Assembly (NCBI GenBank): GCA_029287815.1
Contig: JARFQK010000152.1
Coordinates: 1 to 16,126 of the forward strand
Direction: 5' to 3'
DNA from: Gammaproteobacteria bacterium
GTDB taxonomy: Bacteria; Pseudomonadota; Gammaproteobacteria; SZUA-229
Length of the DNA: 16,126 bases
A model generated the notes under the pieces. That model worked only from the letters and a program-made list of their open reading frames with translations, was not told the origin of the DNA and did not search any database. Shown piece by piece: positions 6,583 through 14,713 of this stretch; position 1 is the stretch's first letter; the number at the start of each line of letters is the position of its first letter. The position numbers were made by a program, and so were the translations under genes.

Positions 6583-7056
6583 TCACAAGGCTCTGGTCGT
6601 TGAGGCATCGGCAAAGTTGTTTTGCCTCAAGCCCTCATAGACCAGCACAGCGACAGCGTTAGACAGGTTCAAGCTGCGGCTTTGCGCGCGCATCGGAATG
6701 CGAAGGATCCGATCCTGATCGAATGAGTCCAGATATTCGCTCGGAAGTCCACGGGTCTCGGGACCGAAAATCAGTGTATCCCCCGGCTTGAAGTCCACGT
6801 TCGTGTACGCAGTCTTGCCTCGTGTCGATATCGCGTAGCAGCTATCGGCTTTACAACAGACTGAACTCAGGTCAGAATGAACTTTCACATCAGCCCATTC
6901 GTGATAGTCAAGGCCTGCACGACGAAGTCGTTTGTCGTTGAGGTCAAATCCGAGGGGCTCGATGAGATGAAGCTGGCACCCGGTATTTGCACAGAGACGG
7001 ATGATATTACCTGTGTTCGGGGGTATTTCAGGCTGATACAACACGATATTGAACAT
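6583..7056 (-). CDS. trmL: tRNA (cytidine/uridine-2'-O-)-methyltransferase TrmL
   Basis: A 157-residue SPOUT-class methyltransferase that 2'-O-methylates the wobble base (position 34) of tRNA-Leu isoacceptors using S-adenosylmethionine. All three SPOUT motifs are visible: IPPNTGNIIRLCANTG (11-26), IFGPETRGLP (96-105) and IPMRAQSRSLNLSNAVAVLV (120-139), which forms the trefoil-knot cofactor site. Length matches E. coli TrmL (157 residues). The ATG at 7056 has AGGAG upstream at a rather long spacing of about 13 bases. It is convergent with gpsA, and 281 bp separate them; it is divergent from the response regulator gene at 7177. The MFNIVLYQPEIPPNTGN opening is highly diagnostic, so the assignment is firm. 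Confidence 0.96.
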   Translation of the reverse strand: MFNIVLYQPEIPPNTGNIIRLCANTGCQLHLIEPLGFDLNDKRLRRAGLDYHEWADVKVHSDLSSVCCKADSCYAISTRGKTAYTNVDFKPGDTLIFGPETRGLPSEYLDSFDQDRILRIPMRAQSRSLNLSNAVAVLVYEGLRQNNFADASTTRAL

Positions 7057-7176
7057 GGAAGGGTTCTATCTCCTATTTCGTATTCTCAATACAAACACTC
7101 CCGGAATGCATTATTGGCAAACCGTTCTGCTATATATGTCTGATGGGGAACTCAATGACAAAAAACGAGGCATAGT

Positions 7177-8601
7177 ATGCCCGAAACAGCGATGAAAGCG
7201 GAAATGTCTGGCAAGTCAAAGCTCCTCCTGGTCGATGATGACCCGCTGATAACCGAGAGCCTTGGCTTCTTACTAAGTGCCCAATACGAGGTGATAACCG
7301 CCGAGAGTCGATACCAGGTCAACAGTCGCCTGGCCGCACTCGACCAATGTCCCGATATCGCCCTGGTCGATCTCGGATTGCCGCCGTTCCCGCACAAGCC
7401 GGAAGAGGGCTTCGCGCTGATTAGGGAGCTGATTATCCGCAATCCGAACATGAAGATCCTGGTCTTGTCGGGTCAGGATAACGACGTCAATATCCAGCAT
7501 GCATTGACCTTGGGCGCGGTTGATTTCATCGCCAAGCCAGCCGATCCTGATCTGCTCCTCAGCCGTTTGCAGCATCAACAGAGGTTGCAGGCGATAGAAA
7601 TCAAACGCCAGGCCCTCGACGATAGCGGTCTCGTCGGGAGCAGTGCATCGATCGAGGCTGTTCGCAATCAGATACAACAGTTTGCTGATTCGCCCTTTCC
7701 GGTGCTGATCGAAGGTGAATCGGGCACGGGTAAGGAAATGATTGCAAAAGCACTTCATGCTCAGAGCAAGCGCGAGGACCAGCCTTACATCGTGATCAAT
7801 TGTGCCTCGATTGCACCCGATCTGCTCGAAGCGCAGTTGTTCGGCCACAGCAAGGGCGCATTTACCGGCGCAGATAAGGAACATAGCGGCTTCTTTCTCG
7901 AAGTCGACAGCGGCACGCTGTTTCTTGACGAAATAGGCGAGCTGCCGCTGGCCTTGCAGAGCAAATTGCTGCGCGTTTTGGAGACCGGCGAGTTTTACCG
8001 GATCGGCGAAACGCAGGTTTGCAGATCGCGGGCTCGTATAGTTGCTGCGACCAACAAGGTTTTGAGCGACGAAGTGGTGACGGGTCGTTTTCGAAGCGAT
8101 CTGTATCATCGACTCGGAATCCTGCACATCAGCATGCCGCCGTTGCGCGAACGCGAACAGGACAAGATGCTCTTGCTCGAACACTTTCAGCAGATGTATG
8201 CCGATACCTTGTCGCCGTTCACGCTCGATGATCAGGCTTTGGAGTTGTGGAACAGTTATAACTTCCCAGGCAATGTTCGAGAACTCAGAAATATTGTCAT
8301 CAGGCTCGGCACAAAATACCCCGCCAGCCGGGTGACCCGCCAGCAGCTTCAGGATGAACTCGAAACCCAACTGTCCGCTGAGATATTGGGAGAGCAGGGC
8401 CCGTCACTGTCAGATGAATACCTTGTCAGCAAACTCGAGGCGGGTGAGCTGGTCCTGGACGATCTGCTGAATGATCTCGAGAGTCGGTGCATACGCATTG
8501 CGCTGGAAAAATACAACAACAATATCAGCAAGGCAGCCGAAGCGTTGCACGTCAACAGAACCACCCTTTACAGCCGGGTGCAGAAGCTGGGGAAAATCTA
8601 G
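7177..8601 (+). CDS. Sigma54-dependent response regulator (PrsR-like NtrC family)
   Basis: A 474-residue three-domain activator. The receiver domain (about 14-130) has the acidic cluster Asp20-22, phospho-acceptor Asp65 in LVDLGLPP and conserved Lys120. The DLGLPP-x-P form with an inserted loop resembles the PrsR regulators known from PEP-CTERM/exopolysaccharide loci. The AAA+ domain (about 150-385) has Walker A GESGTGKE (180-187), the sigma54-contacting loop GAFTGA (227-232), Walker B with Asp251-Glu252, arginines 304/306, and FPGNVREL (363-370). A Fis-type helix-turn-helix closes the protein (about 440-474). It should activate sigma54 promoters when phosphorylated. The ATG at 7177 has GAGG six bases upstream. 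Its TAG stop is immediately followed by the ATG of the MshM-like gene, so they are almost certainly co-transcribed. No histidine kinase gene lies in the window. Confidence 0.93.
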   Translation: MPETAMKAEMSGKSKLLLVDDDPLITESLGFLLSAQYEVITAESRYQVNSRLAALDQCPDIALVDLGLPPFPHKPEEGFALIRELIIRNPNMKILVLSGQDNDVNIQHALTLGAVDFIAKPADPDLLLSRLQHQQRLQAIEIKRQALDDSGLVGSSASIEAVRNQIQQFADSPFPVLIEGESGTGKEMIAKALHAQSKREDQPYIVINCASIAPDLLEAQLFGHSKGAFTGADKEHSGFFLEVDSGTLFLDEIGELPLALQSKLLRVLETGEFYRIGETQVCRSRARIVAATNKVLSDEVVTGRFRSDLYHRLGILHISMPPLREREQDKMLLLEHFQQMYADTLSPFTLDDQALELWNSYNFPGNVRELRNIVIRLGTKYPASRVTRQQLQDELETQLSAEILGEQGPSLSDEYLVSKLEAGELVLDDLLNDLESRCIRIALEKYNNNISKAAEALHVNRTTLYSRVQKLGKI

Positions 8602-9987
8602 ATGTACCTTGAGCATTTCGGTCTCGAGCGACCACCTTTCAAAATTACACCCGATACCAGCATGTTCTATGAGGGCTGTAAGCGCGGCGCAGCACTCGAG
8701 GCATTGATCTACGCGATAAATTCCGGCGAGGGCATGATCAAGGTTGTGGGGGAAGTTGGCAGCGGTAAAACCATGCTTTGTCGAATGCTCGAGGTGAGGC
8801 TGTCGAACTTCGTGGATATTGTCTACATCGCTAATCCGAGCCTGTCACCCGACAATATCCTTCACGCCATTGCGCATGAGTTGCAGCTCGGTGTCAACAA
8901 CGATGACTGCAAACTCGATGTGATGCAGAAGCTGCAGGACTATCTATTGCGCAAGCACGCTGACAACCGTCAGGTCGTGGTTTTTGTCGAAGAAGCGCAG
9001 AGCATGCCGGTCGAGACGCTCGAGGAGATACGTTTGTTGAGTAACCTCGAAACAGACCAGCACAAGCTGTTGCAGATGGTGCTTTTCGGCCAGCCCGAAC
9101 TGGATATCAAGCTGTCTGAACCCCGAATCCGACAATTGCGAGAACGCATCACCCACAGTTTTTATCTCGAACCTTTTCCGCCCGAGGACACACTGGAATA
9201 TCTGAATTTCAGGCTGCGTTCAGTCGGTTATCGGGGAACGAATATCTTCGATCAACGCACAGCCAATGCTGTCAAAAAATATTCAGATGGTTTGTCGAGA
9301 CGCATCAATATCATCGCAGACAAGGCATTGATGGCGGCATTCTCGGAGGGAAGCCATCGGGTAACGGCGGGTCACGTTGCCACCGCGGCGAAAGACAGCA
9401 AATTTGCCAGGCCGGTGAATTACAGGCCTGCGGCAATGACCGCGGGTATCGCCCTGGCAATGATGCTGGCTGTATGGCTTGGCTACAGGCTACCCGGCTG
9501 GATCACGCCCGGCGAGCACGTGGCCGCATCCCTGGCGAGTCCTGACAAACTCCTGCTGGCTATGCATACCGCGCCTGCAGCGACTAAGCCAGACTTGACC
9601 CGCACGATGGCGTTCGATTACCCGAATCCGGTCCTTGCGAGTACCGAGTTTGACTTCTTGAAACAACGACTTGTCGATACCGAAGCATGGCTGGCCAAGG
9701 TCGACGATGGCCGATACAGTATTCAACTTTTCACGACCCCGCTTTCAGAGGCGGAGGCCGTCGAAAAGTTTCTGCGGGAACTGCCCGATCTTCTTGATTT
9801 TGAAAAGATTTACGTCTATGACACTAAGGTCGGGGGAGGTCGTGTATACATGGTTCTGTACGATGACTTCAACTCACTGAATACTGCGCGTTCTGTACTT
9901 GGAAATTTGCCGGCGAGCATGAAGGCGAGCAAGCCGTACTTACGTCGTGTCAGCGCACTCAGGAAGGACCTGGAACCCGGCCGTTAG
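8602..9987 (+). CDS. mshM: ExeA/MshM-type AAA ATPase fused to a transmembrane helix and SPOR-like domain
   Basis: A 461-residue protein. The N-terminal AAA domain (about 1-270) starts MYLEHFGLERPPF, the signature opening of ExeA/GspA and MshM ATPases, with Walker A GEVGSGKT (50-57) and Walker B VVVFVEEAQ (125-133). The usual Asp of the Walker B pair is Glu here. The LFGQPEL block (161-167) and arginine-rich segment follow. One transmembrane helix (about 279-295) leads to a periplasmic part ending in a SPOR-like domain (about 360-447; YSIQLF, VYMVLYDDF and the final PYLRRV). ExeA-type ATPases help assemble or place the secretin, and SPOR domains bind peptidoglycan glycan strands lacking stem peptides. 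A cell-wall-localised assembly factor is therefore likely. MshM of Vibrio is shorter (about 280 residues) and lacks this extension. GGGGA lies nine bases before the ATG, which abuts the previous stop. Confidence 0.88.
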   Translation: MYLEHFGLERPPFKITPDTSMFYEGCKRGAALEALIYAINSGEGMIKVVGEVGSGKTMLCRMLEVRLSNFVDIVYIANPSLSPDNILHAIAHELQLGVNNDDCKLDVMQKLQDYLLRKHADNRQVVVFVEEAQSMPVETLEEIRLLSNLETDQHKLLQMVLFGQPELDIKLSEPRIRQLRERITHSFYLEPFPPEDTLEYLNFRLRSVGYRGTNIFDQRTANAVKKYSDGLSRRINIIADKALMAAFSEGSHRVTAGHVATAAKDSKFARPVNYRPAAMTAGIALAMMLAVWLGYRLPGWITPGEHVAASLASPDKLLLAMHTAPAATKPDLTRTMAFDYPNPVLASTEFDFLKQRLVDTEAWLAKVDDGRYSIQLFTTPLSEAEAVEKFLRELPDLLDFEKIYVYDTKVGGGRVYMVLYDDFNSLNTARSVLGNLPASMKASKPYLRRVSALRKDLEPGR

Positions 9988-10037
9988 GCTCTGGATTCAT
10001 GTCTGCCTGTCATCTGCATTTGGGACCGGTCAATTTG

Positions 10038-11702
10038 ATGAAAAGAATAATCGCGATTGGCAGTTTGGTATTGGGGCTACTGATGCTCGCAGGCTGTGGT
10101 GCGTCCAACCCTCCCGAGGTATCGGAGGGCCACCTGATGCCTGATCGGCCTGCGCTCGCGGATATTCCAGAACCGGTTACCCGAGCGCCTGTACTTCCGC
10201 GGCCAAAGCAGAGGCCTGATCTTGAAACTTATACGGTGGTCGTACATGACGTGCCGATACGGGAACTACTGTTTTCAATGGCTCGGGACGCGAAGCTCAA
10301 CCTGGACATAGAAAACGAGATATCGGGCAAATTGACCATGAACGCGATTGACCAGACTTTGCCAAAAATACTGGATCGCATCTCCCGTCAAACCGATATT
10401 CGCTACCAGCTTACCGACAACACGCTGCGTGTACAGGCGGATACTCCGTTTTTGAAGACCTACAATATCAGCTACCTGAACGTTTCGCGCAAGAGTGCAG
10501 GCACGGTTGAAGTTTCTTCACAAATAAGGTCGACCGGAACCGCCAATGTGGAGAGCGGGCAGGGGGGGTCAGGTGGGCCAGAGAGCGGTAACGATTCGAG
10601 CTCCGTGGTTCAGAACATGTCGAATAACCAGTTCTGGAGATCGCTGACGATCAACATTGCCGGCATCATCGGTGAAACAGTGAAGGCTGGCAGGGACGAT
10701 GACATTGAGACCAGCGACAGAATTATCGTGAACAGGGAAAGTGGCATTATCGGGGTCAAGGCAACAGCCAAACAGCACGCGCAGTTACAGGCGTTCATTG
10801 ACAAGGTCCTTGATAGTGTGCAACGACAGGTCCTGATCGAAGCAACTATCGCTGAAGTCAGGCTCAGCGATCGCTACCAGGCTGGCATCGACTGGTCCCT
10901 GGTGACCAGCGATCCCAACACTGCGACTACGCAGGATCTACTCGGCGGCAACCTCGGTACAACACCTTTCTTTTCTTTCAATCTTGCCGAATCAATCGAT
11001 GGCAACCCCCTGAACCTGACCCTGAAAGCGCTGGAAACATTCGGGGATGTCAAAGTGCTGTCAAGCCCGAAGGTCATGGCGATCAATAACCAGAGCGCGT
11101 TGTTGAAAGTCGTTGACAACGAGGTTTATTTCACGACTGAGGTCGAGGCAGTGCCCGGCTCCGTCAACCAGAACTCCCTGGTAACCGTCGATACCGATGT
11201 CAATACCGTTCCGGTCGGGTTTGTCATGTCGGTTACACCATTCATTGACAGCAATGAGGTGGTCACGCTCAATGTGCGACCGACGATATCGCGGATCATA
11301 GATTTTGTCAGAGATCCCAATCCGGAACTGGCGGAGGCAGGGGTGACCAGCGAAATTCCGGTGATCCAGGTTCGTGAGATCGAATCGGTTCTGAAGATCG
11401 AAAACGGTGATACTGCTGTGATCGGCGGCCTGATGCAGGACCAGATCGACAAGTCGACGACGGGTGTGCCCCTACTGTCCAGCCTGCCTGTGTTAGGGGG
11501 CTTGTTCAGGTTTCAGGACGATCAGTACGTCAAATCAGAGCTCGTCATCTTCATCCGTCCTGTCGTTACCAAGGATGCAAGCCTCACGGGCGAACTCAGC
11601 CAGTACCGAAAGTATCTGCTCGAAGAGCTGCATACGCGCAGCGGTAACGCGCTCGAGACTGCCGGGAGTGATCAGAGTGAGTTCGTGCAAGAACAGCAGT
11701 AG
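10038..11702 (+). CDS. mshL: Lipoprotein secretin, MshL/PilQ type (outer-membrane pore)
   Basis: A 554-residue secretin expected to form the outer-membrane channel for the pilus or pseudopilus. From the ATG at 10038 it has a lipoprotein signal peptide with lipobox LAGC and acylated Cys20. I prefer this start to an ATG 13 codons upstream, which would bury the signal. An STN-like N-terminal domain covers about 60-130, followed by a low-complexity Gly/Ser linker (about 160-182). A second N-domain runs to about 250, and the beta-barrel secretin core covers about 260-510. The core shows VPVGFVMSVTP (391-401) and the signature VPLLSSLPVLGGLF (467-480), ending ELVIFIRPVV. Size matches Vibrio MshL. 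It starts 50 bp after the MshM-like gene. In Vibrio mshL precedes mshM; here the order is reversed. Confidence 0.93.
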   Translation: MKRIIAIGSLVLGLLMLAGCGASNPPEVSEGHLMPDRPALADIPEPVTRAPVLPRPKQRPDLETYTVVVHDVPIRELLFSMARDAKLNLDIENEISGKLTMNAIDQTLPKILDRISRQTDIRYQLTDNTLRVQADTPFLKTYNISYLNVSRKSAGTVEVSSQIRSTGTANVESGQGGSGGPESGNDSSSVVQNMSNNQFWRSLTINIAGIIGETVKAGRDDDIETSDRIIVNRESGIIGVKATAKQHAQLQAFIDKVLDSVQRQVLIEATIAEVRLSDRYQAGIDWSLVTSDPNTATTQDLLGGNLGTTPFFSFNLAESIDGNPLNLTLKALETFGDVKVLSSPKVMAINNQSALLKVVDNEVYFTTEVEAVPGSVNQNSLVTVDTDVNTVPVGFVMSVTPFIDSNEVVTLNVRPTISRIIDFVRDPNPELAEAGVTSEIPVIQVREIESVLKIENGDTAVIGGLMQDQIDKSTTGVPLLSSLPVLGGLFRFQDDQYVKSELVIFIRPVVTKDASLTGELSQYRKYLLEELHTRSGNALETAGSDQSEFVQEQQ

Positions 11703-11738
11703 GCCCTGTTTGGAGTCAGATCATAAGGACGTGTGCAT

Positions 11739-12995
11739 ATGAGTCTGTTACTGGATGCCCTGAAAAAAGCCGCCGAGGAAAAGCAAAATACCAGTTCGAG
11801 CTCGGCAACTCCAGGGACGATTGAAGAACGGGTGCAAGGGCAGTATGCTGAATACCTGGCTCACGATAATCCGAATCCCGAGACTGAAATACAAATTCCG
11901 TATGAGCTTGAGCTTGATGATGAAACGCTAACGCTCTCGGAGCCCCCGGAAACCGCTGCGAACGTCGCGCCCAAGAATACAGAAGAGACTTTTGTTGAAA
12001 CCCGGTGGGCTACGCCTGCACCATCGACAATTACAGATGAAGCACTGCATCTGCTGATCCGTAAGACCAACCATACCTACAAAAAGAACCGCATAGTCAC
12101 CTGGGTGGGAATTGTCGCCGCTTCGTTAGCGAGTCTGGTGATTGGGGGGATTGCCTTTTATCTCGATATGCTGGCGGAAATCGAAAACATGCAGCAGGAG
12201 CACGTGCTGGCCTTGAAGACGCTCGAGTCGAAAACCAGGATAGAAGAGAACCTCACGTCCCTTGCCGAGCCAGCGCAGTCCAGGCAGGAAGCCCAAGCTG
12301 TGGCCACGACTGACAGCAAATCGCCGAAGAGGGTAAGCCAATCAAGACAAACTCAACGCAAGCCGGCGGTATCAGCTGGCGCAACGCAAGCATTGTCTGT
12401 CCAAAGAGCTGAGAAACGTGATCCGCTTAGTGAAGCGCTTGAGCAGGGATGGAACGCTTATCACGATAAGGATTACGGCCTGTCGCGGAGGGCATACACC
12501 AGGGTTCTGAACCTGGAGCCTGATAACCGCGATGCGATGCTCGGCCTGGCTGCGGTATCGGTGCAGCAGAACAGAATCGATGCCGCCAAAGATCTATATA
12601 TCCAGCTGTTGGAGATGGACCCGAGAGACCCCGACGCACACGCAGGTCTGGCCAGTATTGCCCAGAATAACGGCAGCGAGCTAAGCGAAACCAGGCTGAA
12701 GCAGCTGATCGAGCACCAGCCAGACAATGCCAACCTGCAATTTATGCTGGGTAATTTGTATGTGAAAAAAAACAGCTGGCCTAAGGCTCAACAGGCTTAT
12801 TTCAATGCCTGGACGGCTGACAGGCAAAACCCTGACTACGCTTATAACCTGGCCGTCAGCCTGGATCGGCTTGGCAAACACGAGGCGGCAATCGATTACT
12901 ATGAGAGTAGTCTGAAGCTGGCCACGGGAAGGAACGTGGGTTTTTCCCCTGATGCTGTCAAAAGCAGACTGTCTGCTCTTGGAGTCGCAAACTAG
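11739..12995 (+). CDS. mshN: TPR-repeat pilus/secretion assembly protein, MshN-like
   Basis: A 418-residue bitopic membrane protein. The opening MSLLLDALKKAAEEK is the conserved N-terminal motif of GspB/MshN-type partners of secretin systems. An acidic, low-complexity cytoplasmic part (about 40-110) is followed by one transmembrane helix (about 120-141), a short coiled-coil stretch, a Ser/Gln-rich linker, and a periplasmic block of TPR repeats (about 225-400; NAYHDKDYGLSRRAYTRVL and later helices). It probably links the ATPase and the secretin during assembly; this role is inferred from family and position. The ATG at 11739 has AAGGA nine bases upstream and is preferred over a GTG two codons earlier. 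It sits 36 bp after the secretin gene and ends 2 bp before the ATPase gene. Confidence 0.85.
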   Translation: MSLLLDALKKAAEEKQNTSSSSATPGTIEERVQGQYAEYLAHDNPNPETEIQIPYELELDDETLTLSEPPETAANVAPKNTEETFVETRWATPAPSTITDEALHLLIRKTNHTYKKNRIVTWVGIVAASLASLVIGGIAFYLDMLAEIENMQQEHVLALKTLESKTRIEENLTSLAEPAQSRQEAQAVATTDSKSPKRVSQSRQTQRKPAVSAGATQALSVQRAEKRDPLSEALEQGWNAYHDKDYGLSRRAYTRVLNLEPDNRDAMLGLAAVSVQQNRIDAAKDLYIQLLEMDPRDPDAHAGLASIAQNNGSELSETRLKQLIEHQPDNANLQFMLGNLYVKKNSWPKAQQAYFNAWTADRQNPDYAYNLAVSLDRLGKHEAAIDYYESSLKLATGRNVGFSPDAVKSRLSALGVAN

Positions 12996-12997
12996 CC

Positions 12998-14713
12998 ATG
13001 AATGCACCCGCGATCATCAAGCGAAAGAAAAGGCTTGGCGAGGAACTGATCGAGAAAGGGCTTGTTACGCCTGACCAGGTCGAGATCGCGCTGACGGAAC
13101 AGAAAAAGAACGGTCGCCTGATCGGTGAAATTCTGGTTTCGCTGGGTTTTGTATCCGAGTCCGTGATGCGCGATGTGCTAGGGAAGGTACTCGGTGTCGG
13201 CAGTGTCGATCTGACCAAGGTCATTCCCGACCAGGACGCTCTGACCTTGATTCCCAAGGAAGTCGCCGAGCGCCATACCATTATTCCTGTCAGCTATGAC
13301 AAGCAGGGCCAGCAGCTGAAAATCGCCATGATGAACGCCTCCGACCTGATGGTGCAAGACCGGATACATGCACTCGCAGGGCGCAAGACGGAAATCATTC
13401 CGCTGGTCGCCGGCATGGGTGAAATCAAGAAGGCCATCGATCAGTTCTATGGTTATGAATTGTCAGTCGATGGCATTCTGCACGAGATTGAAACGGGTGA
13501 AATTGACTACAAAAGCCTCGACGCCATTGACGATGAATACAGTCAGCCATTGGTCAGACTGGTGGACGCGATTCTGGCAGACGCGGTTAAGCGCGAGGCT
13601 TCGGATATCCATTTTGAACCAGAAGACGGCTTTCTGCGATTGCGTTATCGCATCGATGGCGTATTGCGCCAAATTCGCAGTTTGCACAAAGATTACTGGT
13701 CAGCGATCGTTGTACGCCTGAAAGTCATGTCTGCTATGAACATCGCTGAAACGCGTGTTCCACAGGATGGTCGGCTGAGCCTGCAAGTGCAAGGGCATCG
13801 GGTGGATTTCCGCGTGTCTTCACAGCCAACCACCCACGGAGAAAATATCGTACTGCGCGTGCTGGACCGCGCCAAGGGTATCGTGCCGCTGGAAATGCTC
13901 GGCGTTAACGCGGCAACCCTGGACAGTTTGAGATTGATGATGGCAAGACCGGAAGGGATCATTCTGGTCACTGGCCCAACCGGCAGTGGAAAAACAACCA
14001 CGCTGTACTCCATGCTCAATTATGTCAAGTCGGAACAGGTGAACATCATGACGCTGGAGGACCCTGTGGAATATCCTGTTGACATGATCAGGCAAACCTC
14101 GGTCAACGAGGTTGCGCGCATGGATTTCGCTAACGGCATAAGATCGATGATGCGGCAGGATCCGGATATCATTCTGGTCGGCGAAATCCGCGACGAAGAC
14201 ACGGCTGACATGGCCTTTCGTGCCGCAATGACGGGACACCAGGTGCTCTCCACGCTGCACACCAACTCTGCGATAGGGGCGATTCCTCGCTTGCTAGATA
14301 TTGGTGTTCTGCCCGATGTGATGACGGGGAATATAATCGGCATCATTAGTCAGCGACTGGTCAGGCTACTGTGTCGAGAATGCAAGAGGCCGAGACAGGC
14401 AGACGAGGTGGATAGCAAGTTGCTTGGTGTCGAATATGTCAACGAGGCGCACACTATCTATGAACCTGTTGGCTGCGCTGCCTGCGACAGCACCGGCTAC
14501 AAAGGTCGCGTCGCTATCATTGAGGCATTACGCATTGACAACGAGCTTGACGAGCTGATCGCACGACGCGCAACGTTGGGCGAGCTGCGCTCATGTGCAA
14601 CCTTGACCGGTTACAGAACTCTGGCGGATGAGGCCATACGACGCGTGCTCAAAGGTGAGACTTCGCTTCAGGAAGTGTCCCGCGTCATCGACCTGACACC
14701 GAGGTTATTGTAG
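12998..14713 (+). CDS. mshE: Type IV pilus/T2SS assembly ATPase with c-di-GMP-binding MshEN-type domain
   Basis: A 571-residue hexameric secretion ATPase that powers pilin polymerisation at the inner membrane. The N-terminal MshEN-type domain (about 8-150) has a first RLGxxLIxxG motif (12-21) continuing to Gln35, as in the c-di-GMP-binding motif of Vibrio MshE. A second copy starts RLIGEILVSLG (40-50) but ends with Lys where Gln is usual. The ATPase core has Walker A GPTGSGKT (326-333), an Asp box EDPVEY (354-359), a Walker B/Gly-Glu at 395-396 and a His box MTGHQVLSTLHTN (411-423). Two CxxC pairs (Cys459/462 and Cys493/496) form the tetracysteine zinc site of GspE/PilB proteins. Its ATG follows the upstream stop by 2 bp, and its stop abuts the GTG of the next gene, so translation is probably coupled. 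Binding of c-di-GMP is inferred from the motif only. Confidence 0.94.
   Translation: MNAPAIIKRKKRLGEELIEKGLVTPDQVEIALTEQKKNGRLIGEILVSLGFVSESVMRDVLGKVLGVGSVDLTKVIPDQDALTLIPKEVAERHTIIPVSYDKQGQQLKIAMMNASDLMVQDRIHALAGRKTEIIPLVAGMGEIKKAIDQFYGYELSVDGILHEIETGEIDYKSLDAIDDEYSQPLVRLVDAILADAVKREASDIHFEPEDGFLRLRYRIDGVLRQIRSLHKDYWSAIVVRLKVMSAMNIAETRVPQDGRLSLQVQGHRVDFRVSSQPTTHGENIVLRVLDRAKGIVPLEMLGVNAATLDSLRLMMARPEGIILVTGPTGSGKTTTLYSMLNYVKSEQVNIMTLEDPVEYPVDMIRQTSVNEVARMDFANGIRSMMRQDPDIILVGEIRDEDTADMAFRAAMTGHQVLSTLHTNSAIGAIPRLLDIGVLPDVMTGNIIGIISQRLVRLLCRECKRPRQADEVDSKLLGVEYVNEAHTIYEPVGCAACDSTGYKGRVAIIEALRIDNELDELIARRATLGELRSCATLTGYRTLADEAIRRVLKGETSLQEVSRVIDLTPRLL

Noticed and set aside
6449..6640. Small plus-strand frame in the gpsA-trmL spacer
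   Set aside because: It runs into the 3' end of trmL on the opposite strand, lacks a ribosome binding site and has no recognisable protein features.
7115..7130. Possible sigma54 promoter TGGCAAACCGTTCTGC upstream of the response regulator
   Set aside because: The GG and GC elements are one base too far apart (13 instead of 12 between the first G of each), and the TTGC half reads CTGC. It sits ahead of a sigma54 activator, which makes it tempting, but the spacing rule fails.
7114..7138. Sigma70 promoter TTGGCA ... TATATA for the pilus operon
   Set aside because: The spacing between the hexamers is about 11 bases, too short for a working promoter.
7273..8370. Long minus-strand open frame of 365 codons opposite the response regulator
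   Set aside because: It lies entirely opposite a gene with intact receiver, AAA+ and helix-turn-helix motifs. It has no ribosome binding site I can identify and no domain, so it is a shadow frame.
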